From Epiperipatus broadwayi (taxonomy: Eukaryota; Onychophora; Udeonychophora; Euonychophora; Peripatidae): 64,000 nucleotides of DNA. Position 1 is the stretch's first letter; each line of letters starts with the position of its first letter. Of the stretch, positions 23,603-34,436 are shown piece after piece. Below the pieces are notes generated by a model that worked only from the letters and a program-made list of their open reading frames with translations, did not search any database and was not told where the DNA came from. Made by a program: the position numbers and the translations under genes. Location of the stretch: positions 12,920,031 to 12,984,030 of the forward strand of contig JAQFVV010012405.1 of the NCBI GenBank assembly GCA_028023455.1, written 5' to 3'.

Positions 23603-24859
23603 CGAGATGTAACAATTTAATTCCCAGAATGCACCTTTATAAAATATACATGTGGAAGGGTACACTAGTGGCTACTGTTTTCTTCAAAGTAGTCACCTTA
23701 TGCATCTATACATGGATTAAAACTGTTGCCATTTCTGGAAGCATCCCTGGAACTCATTTTCAGGAATATGCTGTCTCACATTCTGTTAGATATCACTTAT
23801 AGGAGAAAATCTTCATTTTTTCAATGTAGTTTTTAATTTTGGAAATAACCAAAAATACAGGGAACTAAATCAGGTGAATATGCAGCATGATCTAGTTATG
23901 TTATTGATTTTTTGACCAAAAAGTCTCTCACAATAAGCACACTATGACTTGATGCATTGTCACGATGAATGATCCCCTTTTCAGATCACAATTCTTGTCT
24001 TTTTCTTTGAACAGAATCCATAATCTTTTCAAGTACTTTTAAATAACATCATTGGTTGACTGTCCTACTCAAATTCTTGATGGACTATTTCCTTGTGATC
24101 ATACAAACATACCAGCATGGTCTTAAACTGTAAGTGCAACATATGTGCCCTTTCAGGGTGCAGTGAATCCAGGTATTTCCATTGCATGCTCTGATGTTTT
24201 GTTTCTGTGTCATACTGGAAGCAGCATGTTTTTTTACCTGTAATTACTCTGGAAACAAATGCATATTTGAGGAAAAATTGATTACAGCATCAAACCAATG
24301 CTGTTTCTGTTCATCTATCGAGATTTGAGGCATAAACTTTGTACAAATATTTCTCATGCTCCATACTTTATTTAAAATTAGCCTGTTTCTCAATCTGCAA
24401 TTCTTCAATAATCAATCTCACTTAAGCATCGTTTGTACCATATTGCATCTTGCACTTTGTTAATATTAAGATCTTTATTGTTGTTTTTGGTTGTCTGCTT
24501 CTGGGATTATCCCTCATATCTCACCCATCTTTGAACCTCTTTTGCCATTCAAATATACTCGATTTCTTCATAGCATCTTTTCCATATGCCATTTGCAATA
24601 ATTGTAACATTTCAGTAGCACATTTGTTGATCATCACACACAATTTGGTATTACTCAAAATTTCAATCACCCATTTTTATGCCAAAGTGTACTCATAGAT
24701 ATTTATTATCTTCTTAATAGCTAACTAACAACTCGCTCTATTTGCTTAAAATTTACACTTGTGTTAGCTTAAACATGTTCAAACACAAATACTCATATGA
24801 TTTTGATGATCATGAATGATACCACATGGCAATTTCAGGAATTAAATTGTCACAACTCA
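23603..24859 (-). mobile_element. mariner-family DNA transposon, full length, dead
   Basis: About 1.26 kb, the usual mariner size, bounded by TIRs. The left end reads GAGATGTAACAATTTAATTCC and the right end, reverse-complemented, GAGTTGTGACAATTTAATTCC. It is flanked by TA (23601-23602 and 24860-24861), the mariner target duplication. It carries a degenerate transposase on the minus strand. It is an independent insertion just after the candidate exon at 23426-23491. Confidence 0.92.
23660..24660 (-). pseudogene. mariner transposase, degenerate
   Basis: Reading across frames, the N-terminal DNA-binding part shows MLQLLQMAYGKDAM followed by FEWQKRFKDG. The catalytic part shows VITGKKTCCFQYDTETK, KTMLVCLYDHKEIVHQEF, HRDNASSHSVLIV and YSPDLVPC. 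In mariner the triad is Asp in TGDETW, Asp in H-x-DNA and Asp in PCDF/PSDY. Here the first is Lys (TGKKT), the second is present (RDNA), and the third is Ile (PCIF). At least six stops or frameshifts are visible, so there is no activity. Cut-and-paste transposition would have been its function. Confidence 0.9.
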
Positions 24860-24864
24860 TATAT

Positions 24865-26160
24865 ATGTGAGGTTAATGTTGGGAAAAAAACCCAGATTGT
24901 TTTAATTTATATATATCTAAATATATGTAAAATTATCTTTGTTGAACTCACTATAGCAGTATGCTCAATGCATGAATTTACAAGGATATTGATGTCAGGA
25001 ATAAATATGCTCCAATATTTGACACTTTAATTTGGTAAAATCAAAAAAAATCTATTAAGACAATGATTAAAGATAGTAGTTGACATATCAGTTGGGTTTT
25101 GAAAGTTAATGGCATATTTTATCATGTATAGATCGTATTTAAACTTTGCAACAAGCTTACATTGGTTTGTAATCTGCATGTATTCTATAGCTACTTCTAT
25201 TTGTTATCTAGACATACATTGTAGTTGTCAACTAGATTTTATTTTGTTCCAAGTCCCCTTGCATAAATTATACATAGTGTATAATGGCTCACATTTGATG
25301 ATAAACTAATTAGAATAGAATACATATTGTTTATTGAACTTCAAGTGTACAATAATTTTACGAATGCTTTTTTATATGTATAATATGTAAATATAAATTA
25401 AAATTATAAACAAAATTTTTAAGAAATAATATAATTATTAAACTTATTTTCACTTTGCTAATTTATTTGAAATAACTTTGCATATGAACATTAATACCCC
25501 TGGTGAAGTGTGTTGTTCTTCCTTCATCAGTGCACTTTTGATATCAAACATCATAATCATAACTTTGTGATTTTGTTTGGTTAGATGCTTCTATAGTATC
25601 TTGTTATTATTTTTAAATAAATTGGCTAATTTACATATTGCACTGGTTTAACAATCCAATGCTAAACTCTTATTATTTGTGATGTATCAAACCTCCTTTG
25701 TTTTCTTTCAGTCATTGCATTCTAAATACACTAGTTTGACATTTTGCAAGTCAAAGCTTGGTCCTTGTTCTTTTTTGTGATCTAAGAACACAGATATATA
25801 TTCTGAGTTTTCTTTTATACATTTGTATAGATACTTATATTGTGTGATTCATGTGGTAATGTTGGTTCATGATTACGTAATATACAGCTGTTCCATAAAT
25901 TGAGGGGATACTTCTATATATATTTTATTGAGTGTGTGTTCACTCATCCATTCTATAAAAAATAAGAATAAGAAGAACAAAACTTACTGTAATGTAATTT
26001 TATTTTTTAAATAAAATAAATAAAGAAATGTCTGACTTTCATCGAAATTAAGTACACTGGATGATTTTTTTTCTTTTCTGATAACCTTTTTCTTTTATGT
26101 AAACATTATAGATTAGTTTCATTATCAAGAAATTACAATCTAATTGTTTTAATGTTTTTA
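24865..26160. other. AT-rich non-coding stretch
   Basis: No gene or element recognised between the mariner element and the LINE fragment; open frames here are composition-driven. Confidence 0.35.
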
Positions 26161-26167
26161 AGAAGCA

Positions 26168-27060
26168 ATCAGTATCCAGCGGATGCAACAGCCCTGGAAA
26201 TTTAACAGCATGTCACTACATTCTGTTCAAGCTTTCTGCCTACAGAAGTCACACAGTCTAATTTGCAGTCTAATCAGAAGACATGGCTATAACCAAATCA
26301 CAGAAACAAACCCCCTAACAGACCGCCCTTCTCCTGCAAAAAAGATCTGGCTCAACACAATCATAGAGCTTCTTTCTTCAGTTATGCCTATAACAAACGA
26401 AACACTTGAGAGGAAACTTAAAATCTGGGATGCTTATAAACTTCTCAACCCAAATATCAGAACAGGAGACTCCAAGCTCGACCTTACCAATAACAGAATT
26501 ACTTCATCCTTCAAATATTGGAACATGGAACCAAGTATTTTGACCTAATAATCAAAATTAATCTGGATGCAATGCCTACCATCACATTCCTATTTACAAA
26601 AGACAAATAGCCAAAATAGACCCCATCTGCACAAACTGCAAAAGACAAGAAGAAACATTTAATCACATTATTCTCAACTGCACCGGTCTGGCTAATATCA
26701 GAAAAATTATCTATGAAAACACAAAAATTGATTACTACAAAATCGTCTCACTTAAAGACTGTCTTGAAACAAAAAAATTGCAGTAATAAGATTCTCAATT
26801 TTTTTTAACTTATGCCATATGGACAGTTAGGTGTATGAAATATTTCACTACTCTGCACCTGACTGAAGATACCTATTTCATTCAAAAACTAATCCAAATG
26901 AGGAATAGAGATCAAATGCTTACATCAAAACTTCAATACGAAGATATATAGAACCTATTCACAGTTCTACAAATACTTAAGACTTTAACACCCCAAGCTC
27001 AATCTCATCAAAAAAACATTCTAAACCAAGATGTACATAACAAGCAACAATGTTGATTCA
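26168..27060 (+). pseudogene. LINE ORF2 C-terminal fragment, same family as 15-19 kb
   Basis: An open piece (26183-26548) includes LERKLKIWDAYKLLNPN and ITSSFKYWNMEPS. After a frameshift come FDLIIKINLDAMPT, then ICTNC-(8)-H-(4)-C and a later FAIWTVRCMKYF. Each block aligns in order with the C-terminal region of the minus-strand LINE (NKLNYWNTYDFVNP, VDFLIKVNLGALPT, CALC knuckle, FSIWSLRN). The spacing CX2CX8HX4C is identical. It is a 5'-truncated, opposite-strand copy, diverged enough at the protein level to be a separate subfamily. Confidence 0.85.
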
Positions 27061-27064
27061 GGAT

Positions 27065-27810
27065 TGATATGTAAGATGAACAACCTTCCATCACAATAAT
27101 GTAACGCCCTTTACTTAACACCATCTTTTTCAAGATGTAATTAATTTACTAAATAAATTTATATTTGGAAGAAGTATTAACTTTGTGTTCTAAAATTTAG
27201 TAAATTTTTAGCGTTACTCTTAGAAAATATTTTATTACATGAAATACTGTACATCAAATTTGGAAAGAATAACAAAGGATGAATAAAATGTATGTGCTTT
27301 CAACATAAACTAAAGAAATTTTATTAATAAACATTATCATTTATGACTCTCCAAGAAAGAAAAAACAGTTGTTGTCATAGGTTAAAATATATTTATAAAT
27401 TTTATTTTTATAAACGTGATTGTGTACAATGTTCAGAAGTGAAAAATAGCTTCTTGTCTATCGCAAAATGTATTAAATTTGCAAATTTTAATGGATTTTT
27501 TGTTTATTTATTTATAATTTTGTTTACATTTTATTTTGATAGTGTGTAATTGAAGTCATGTACTTAAATACAGCATAGTTCATGGTTTCACTGTATGAAT
27601 TTTTCCCATTCAAATATTTTATAGTTGAATAGGCTTGCACTAGAGCTGTACTTGAGTTACTAAATTATGGGATGTCAAGTGATTAAAATTCATTTATATA
27701 TTTTCTCCAAAGAGCTAGAAAATAATTGTATGTATTTCATTTTTCACACCAAAATAAAACAAGCAAAATGTGTCATAATTATAAATTTATTAAACGCTCA
27801 CTATTATTTC
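27065..27810. other. AT-rich non-coding stretch
   Basis: The start may hold the LINE fragment's 3' UTR. Two small open frames (27343-27549, 27667-27891) have no recognisable motifs; the second runs into the hairpin element and owes its end to it. Confidence 0.35.
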
Positions 27811-27812
27811 AG

Positions 27813-28012
27813 TAATAGTTTTAACAAGGCTGTAAACCTTAGCAATGAGCGTCTGAAAAAATCGTCACTAGGGACCTCTGTAGGTCTTTAAAACACATGC
27901 TTACGCTCTTTTCTTCAGAGCGTAAGCATGTGTTTTAAAGACCTACAGATGTCCCTAGTGACGATTTTTTCAGACGCTCATTGCTAAATTTACAGCCTTG
28001 TTAAAACTATTA
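27813..28012. mobile_element. Near-perfect 200-bp hairpin (foldback MITE)
   Basis: Arms of about 97 bp (27813-27909 and 27917-28012) are reverse complements with only a few mismatches, separated by a 7-base loop (TTTCTTC). Outer ends read TAATAGTTTTAACAAGG / CCTTGTTAAAACTATTA; the inner part contains AAAACACATGCTTACGCTCT. G+C is higher than the surroundings. The near identity shows recent origin. It lies 18 bp from the left end of the inverted-LTR composite. Confidence 0.85.
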
Positions 28013-28029
28013 CCAAAATGTGTCATGTA

Positions 28030-30523
28030 CATATTATAACGGTTCGGATCCTCTAAAGGAATCACGGTGGTTGCATCTAATTATAATCGGATTTAGGATC
28101 TTCATATAAAATGTTATGAATGATACGAATCCAAGATTGAATCCATTTCAAACAAGGTAATTTAAAATTAATATTCAATACAGATGTAATTTAGATTAAT
28201 TCATTCAATTTTCACTGTTATAGATGGTTTCATTATGCCCAGTATTCAAACTTGGGGTAGTTTTTACATTTAACTCTCTTCAAGTGTTTCCATCAATATC
28301 TTACATTAGTAATAGTACTCAATATAATTTAATCGATTTTAAATTTAATGATATATGTATATGGATATGTGTATTCATATCTTATTTATTCCTGAAAATA
28401 AATAATTAAAATAAATCAGAGACCTCCTTGAATTTAAAACAAACTTTAACATATTTATTAACAGACAACAATTTAAATTTATTTCAAATAACAAATAAAA
28501 AATATTATAATAAGTACTTTACATACATTTCTACTATTTTATATCAAATTAAAATAATACCTTCCCATATTCCCATAGTAGATATGTATCATAACACAAC
28601 CAAATTTTAATAAATTGTAAAACAAGAAATAAATTTTTAGAAATTTAACAAAAAAAATTATAATAATACTAACTAGCTAAATTTAATATGACATTGTATG
28701 TATAAATGAAGATTTTATATTATCCAATCCTTTTATAAGAATTTCAATTTTATAAGAACCTCCTTCTGCGAGTAGTCATTATTATGAAATAAAAGATCTT
28801 TCACCCAAGGATGCTAATCATTTACACAAAGAATAATAAACAAATATTACTAAGTTAATTATGTTAGTAATAAACAAAAAATTATATTCTGTCAAGAATG
28901 AAATCAATATGAAGAATAATAAAATCTTACCACCATATTAAGTTATTTTTACCTCGGTCAAGTTACTTTATAGGGAACACCTAAATTTTATTAAAAAAAT
29001 AAATATTTAAATCAATGATCTTTCCATTTCTCTTCATCTAATAACTTTCAATGAACTATTTCAACATAAACAGATTTTGGAAGCAAAGGAAATAAAATTA
29101 ATGTCCGAAGCTGATGACACACATAACGATAAGATGTATTAAAAGTTTATGGTATTGACCTATTCATTTCCATAATTTATGAAGTAATGTCCATTAAGAA
29201 TAAAGTTCTTTATTTCCTGGTTATCACTCTTCGGTGAGTCAATTAATATACTCTGTTCAAAATTCTTCCTCTTATATGATTATTGACATCTTGTTCCATA
29301 AATTATTTCGATATAAATTGAAATTGCATTTTTAATTATATAGATGAAGTACACATATAGTTTAGGTATTTCAGTAGGAATAAACAATTACATTATTTTC
29401 AGATCAAACAATAGCATTTGATCCTATGGCAAAATGGTCTTTCTCATGATGCATTTTATATACTTATTATCTTCTTAATATAATTTAATTTACATATATA
29501 AATGTTTTTTTTTTTGATGAAATTTATTTTCTTTATGATTCCAATTTAGAACAATCTTATTACGAGTTCCTCTAATTAATAAATAAAAATATATATAATT
29601 TTGTCTTGAAATTAGAATTGATAATACTAAAGAGTAATTTATTCACTCTTTTTATTGAGTGAAAATAGAGTTCATTTCTAATAAAAAATTTATCAACAAG
29701 AAGGTTCATTAAAATTATTGATCTATCTTTTAATATGTTAGGAATTCGAACCCAACAAAATGACTATGCATAGTGGCTAGTTCATTGGCAAAAGATAGGA
29801 TTAATTTTTAAATTATTTGATCCAGCTTTTATTGTAGAATCGACTTCTGGTAGCATGTTTTCAATATACTATTTGATTTTACAATTTCATATTTGACTTG
29901 TTGAAATTACTACAATTAATAATTGTATAATTGAATTCTAAATTTTATTTCCTTTGTTTAGTTGCTAAGATGAGACTTGACCTAAAGATTATCTCCAAGT
30001 TTACATCTTGATTATTATGGTTAGTCAACTTAAATAATTATATATATATAAATGATTTAAAAATGATCATTTTATAGGTGTATATATGAATTATCTAAAA
30101 TAATTATTTTAATGTTTTAATTTTATTAAAACAACTATATATTTGAATTGACTTTCGTTATTAAGGTTTTATAGTTTACCCTTTAAATTATATATATATT
30201 TTAAGAAAAAAATGTATTTACTATTCATAAACTTACACTTATATTTTTCAGTTTATGTTCTGATTCTTTTACTTAAATAAATAAGGTTAACAAGATTGTA
30301 AGCAATCCTTACAATTTCCCTTCCACATAGGGTTTAAATTTTCTAATATGATAAGAAAATTTTAACACTTTAATTACATAATTGTTTTGTAAAATTATAT
30401 ATGTGTGTGTGTGGATTTATACATTTTATAACTAAAAATATATATTTAGTTGGTTATAAAAAAAATTTATTTGGATTTGGTAGTGAGTGATAGGGTTTAA
30501 ATTGTAAAGATATCCTTACAATT
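28030..30523 (+). repeat. Left LTR-like arm, ~2.49 kb
   Basis: It starts CATATTATAACGGTTCGG and ends ATATCCTTACA next to ATT. It matches the right arm throughout in reverse complement, e.g. GGATCC near 28046, TCCATCAATATCTTACATTA near 28290, GATCCAGCTTTTATTGTAGA near 29820 and TTGGATTTGGTAGTGAGTGA near 30473. Differences are scattered substitutions and small indels, so the arms have diverged since they were formed. No open frame of note. Confidence 0.9.
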
Positions 30524-30749
30524 CTTCCATCCTTACAGAGTTATTAAAATTTGAAGTTATTAATTAGATTTTAATGCTCATTTAGAATGCATGGTTTAAA
30601 TTTAATGTTGGAGTGTGGGTATGAGAAGGAGGGTTATAAAACTTATTTATTTCAATCTATATCTTCTACTGACTATATTTCTATTACTTTCTAATATCAT
30701 TCTTTGTATCCTATACCTTTCTTAACGAAGTGAGATTTATATAAGGTTG

Positions 30750-30786
<37 letters not shown>

Positions 30787-31190
30787 GATGATGATGATGA
30801 TGATGATGATGGTTGTTGTGATACGAGATCAACCAGTAATGTGTCTCTGTAATAGAAGGCACATAGTCAATTATTTATCCTTTTACCCTGCTCCTTTTTG
30901 AGGCTTATTGGATTTCCTAAAAGGACAAAATAACATCAGAGTGTTCATCATTCTATCTGAATCAGCTTTTCAGTCTCAGTTGACTCTAAAGCATCCCAGT
31001 AATTGTTTTTATAATTATCTAGGTCTACTCTCATCATATGCTAATTGACTTTTTTTATCTAATTTCCTTTTTTATTTCTGATTGAAAGTCATGCCTAATT
31101 TTTTTTTTAATCAAGCATATTTACTCAATGGTCATTCCATTTTGCCACAATAAAGTTTCAAGCAATGTGCATTATAGGCCCCCTTTACTT
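30524..31190 (-). other. Interior of composite, possible pol/UTR remnant and microsatellite
   Basis: No clear frame. It contains an (ATT)n run (about 30754-30785) merging into (GAT)8 (about 30786-30811). 30820-31000 is less AT-rich and probably retroelement-derived, lying downstream of the integrase relic in the minus sense. Confidence 0.35.
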
Positions 31191-31192
31191 TT

Positions 31193-31606
31193 CTATTTAT
31201 CTCTATCCAAAATGCATTTGGAGCAGACTTTCACAATAGTGAAAGGTCCCTCATATTGATTGCAAAATGTTTGATATTTACCTTCTATTGGTTTGCTTGG
31301 GTGAGGTATTTTAAAAAATACTCTGTCTCCTACCTTGAAATTATGGGTATTTCCTTTCTTATATTTGCTTTTTCTATCAACTTTGGCTAATAATTGAACA
31401 TATGCTTTCAATATATCTTTTTCCAGATCATATTTATCATATGGAATTGGAGTTTTGTATTTATCAAATAAAATGGAACTCATCTTGTTTAGCTAGTCTA
31501 TATTATATGTTTGGTTAAATAGCTCTAAATTATGGTTTACATCTTATATAGATACAAACAAATATTCTTAGCATGCTTGCTTTGAAGATCTCTTATTTGT
31601 ATTGTA
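31193..31606 (-). pseudogene. Retroelement integrase C-terminal relic
   Basis: The open piece 31193-31483 contains FKVGDRVFFKIPHPSK, then YEGPFTIVKV, the SH3-like C-terminal integrase domain of Ty3/gypsy-type pol (F-x-x-G-D-x-V ... G-P-F-x-I). Upstream on the minus strand, SSILFDKYKTPIPYD looks like the 'P-F-x-L-F-G-x-x-P-R-x-P' block that precedes it. The catalytic core (DDE) is absent: the upstream side is cut by the inserted MITE at 31622. A Maverick-type integrase cannot be fully excluded. Confidence 0.7.
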
Positions 31607-31621
31607 ACGCCGGTGGTTATA

Positions 31622-32580
31622 CACCTGGGTCTCTTTTTATGCGGACTTATTTAACACAATTTTGAAGTTATGCGATTCATGTTTCACCGGAAGTCGAACT
31701 CTGATAATGCGCTATTACTTTAAATAATAAATTTTGTGTATATTGAAAGTAATAGTACATTATTGGAATTCGACTTTCATCTTAGTAATTTCAATATTTT
31801 CAGTGCTTTATAATAGTAAGATTTTATGCAATAATGAAATTAAAATCATGATTTCCACATTTTATGTATACACACATTAAATTTTACAAGATTATAATGT
31901 AAATTTGTTCAAACATTGTGCATGTTAATTTTGCATTTTAAATCGCATTCTGTTTTTGCTTTTTAAAAAAGAACATAATCAATTATTAATCATTTAGTGT
32001 CCGCAAGTTTATTTTTAAAAGGTGAGTAATAGCAGTGGGCACAATTAAAATTGAAAATTAAAAAATTAAAAACAAAAATAAGAATTTAATTTTTAGTTGT
32101 TAGATTAATTACTAATTACGTTGTCACCAGAAAACCATTAACACAACGTGAGAGTGACATTGGCGCTAGTTGTATTTCCTCTTGAGAAGAATCTGATTTT
32201 TTATTAGTTTGCAAACGAACCTGTTTATCGGCAAATAGTGATAATAATTAAAACGTGTATAAAAAAATGTAAATTACTGTAAATTATGCATAAAAATATA
32301 TTGTTTTGAATAAAATTAAATATTATAGTTAAAAAAAGTTTGTCTTGTATCATTTTTTTTCAAATTTGAAATTTTTTATTAGTCATATTTTATTTCCTTA
32401 TTTTTTTTTTTGCGTGAATTTTAAAGTAATTTTACCTTGGTGCTTTGCTTTTATGCGATTTTTGAAAAATCGCAGTCCATATTCCCCCTTTTTCAAAGTA
32501 AGTTACATCTATTTTTGCACGATTTCGTTTGCGCGTGTTTTCTGAGGAACCTATCTATCGCATAAAACAAGACCCAGGTG
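31622..32580. mobile_element. pogo/Tigger-like MITE, copy B
   Basis: 959 bp, beginning CACCTGGGTCTC and ending GACCCAGGTG, flanked by TA on both sides (31620-31621, 32581-32582). It is collinear with copy C at 49476-50549 over most of its length (shared TTATGCAATAATGAAATTAA and CAGAAAACCATT blocks). It lies inside the inverted-LTR composite, directly next to the integrase relic, so it inserted after the retroelement did. Its right ~400 bp is also shared with copies A and D. Confidence 0.88.
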
Positions 32581-32582
32581 TA

Positions 32583-33490
32583 TATATAAGTATATATTCT
32601 TATTATCATTTTTTTTTAATATTATATTTGGGGTTGTTCTTTTGGGTTTGGTCCTGTTCACATGATCAACGTCACAATCCATGAGGTCCATCCTGTATAA
32701 GCGTTTATCAAGCACTAACATTTATATGCTTAATGAACATAAAAGGACCTTCTTTCGGAGTTACATAATTTGTGGAACCATGGACTTTCTTGTTTGGTAG
32801 TTTGCAATATGATTATTTTCCTTACTTTCCAATAACTTTCTATTTTTTGTCATATACTTGGTTATGGAAATACTTCAAAAGCCATAACACACTTAAGATG
32901 ATCAAGTATTGTGATCTCATTAGTTCCTTTTGAACTGGCTTTTCTATTATGACAATCCTTTTTTGTGGCAGACATATGAGTGAGTATTGCTCCAATCACT
33001 CAGTTCACCAGTGGCATGTCTAAAGAACATTTTAACTTTGCTTTGATGGTAAATATGAGGGTACTATGACGATTCTAAATAATCATCCAATCGATTTACC
33101 ATCACATTTTTATTCATAAATTCAGTCATAATCTTATGAGGTCATGGAGTTGTTTCAATTATCATAGATTCATCATCTAATCCATGGTCAGCCTTGGGAT
33201 CTTGAGAGCTTAGTTTCACTTGAAACATGGACATATCATAACTGCCCTTGTCTCAACTTCTGAGATTCATAATCTATCTCAAATTCTATATTATCTAGGG
33301 GTAGGTTTCTTCAATTGTCTGAGCTTTCTATCTAATCTTATGAATTGATTTCTTCCTTAATTTGTTCTTGGTATTTCTCTTTGCCTATGCACACTTCATT
33401 CTTGAAATCTTCATTGCCTTAAGTCATTTTGCAGAACTTAAGATCTATCTGACTTGAAATAGTGTATCTAAAATTTTCGAATCTTTGCTG
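32583..33490 (-). other. Interior of composite, decayed retroelement sequence
   Basis: Less AT-rich than the flanks, with many short minus-strand open pieces but no identifiable protease, RT or RNase H motif. It presumably joins the Gag relic to the integrase relic across a large internal deletion. Confidence 0.4.
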
Positions 33491-33493
33491 GCA

Positions 33494-34031
33494 TCATATA
33501 TCCTTTTCTTCTCTCTCCCTTTTTATTTCTACTAATTCTTGTTTCAATTTGCTGTTTTCTCTCTGAACACTATCAATACTCAAGGACAGTGATTCCATCC
33601 CAGCAGATAATTTATTTTCAAGCCCTACTATTTTGATTTTCAGATCCTCCATATTTGTTTCCATTTTATTTGTGAGTTCTGTTTTCATCTCAATGTTTTG
33701 CTTTTTCATGTCTTCTTTCATCTCATTGTTTTTTTTTTCAAACTATGATTTATATTCATTTTTAAACCTTTTAACATCATCATTATTTGATTGAGAATTG
33801 AATTATTATTTGTTACATCTTGTTTTTTATTAAGTGTAAATACTTGACATATTTCATCATTTAAAGTAACATTTGTTTGAACTATCATTTCATCAGGAGT
33901 AATTGTTGGTGTAGAGTAATCACTCTCAATTGTAGTGATTCCTGATGACTGGATTATTGAAGATTCTCCAACATTTCTAATATCTTTTTGACAAACATTA
34001 ATATTTTATAAGTTTTCAGCACTTTCCATTG
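33494..34031 (-). pseudogene. Gag-like coiled-coil relic
   Basis: The minus strand reads MESAENL then a stop. It continues open with NVGESSIIQSSGITTIESDY..., and after a frameshift near 33720 comes a 75-residue Lys/Glu/Met-rich heptad segment (MKKQNIEMKTELTNKME, LENKLSAGMESLSLSI, KLKQELVEIKRERE). N-terminal coiled-coil Gag proteins of this style occur in arthropod and other invertebrate gypsy elements. No zinc knuckle is visible. It sits just inside the right arm, where gag would follow a 5' LTR on the minus strand. Confidence 0.55.
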
Positions 34032-34436
34032 TTGTATTAATTAAAATTTTTCCACTTCTGTTTATCTTGAATTCAATTTTATTTTGACTATAAATGTATT
34101 TATTCCTTATTTATTAAAAGATTATTTGTCATAGGATTTTGTGCTCTGTTTTTTGCCTTTTAATGTAATTTTAAGTTTTTCTACTTTTTAGATGTCATTA
34201 GTTTAATGCCTAATTTTAAATTGTCTTTTTAAGCGGCTGACTCCATCTATTTAACCATTGTTTATTTTATTTCAAGGTCTATATTTATTTTACTATTTAT
34301 CATTTTACAATTTCACATTATAATAATATCATAGTTTGATAGTTTGTTATATTCCATAAAATTATTTTTAAAAAAAATTATTTTTTTTTTTAAACTATGG
34401 ATGTAGTTAATGGTAAACTTTTGTTTTATGTCCCTA

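Noticed and set aside
29735-29790. tRNA B-box (GGGTTCGAATTCC, minus) inside the LTR-like arm
   Set aside because: Not conserved in the other arm (TGTTCAAATTCC) and no A-box; treated as chance.
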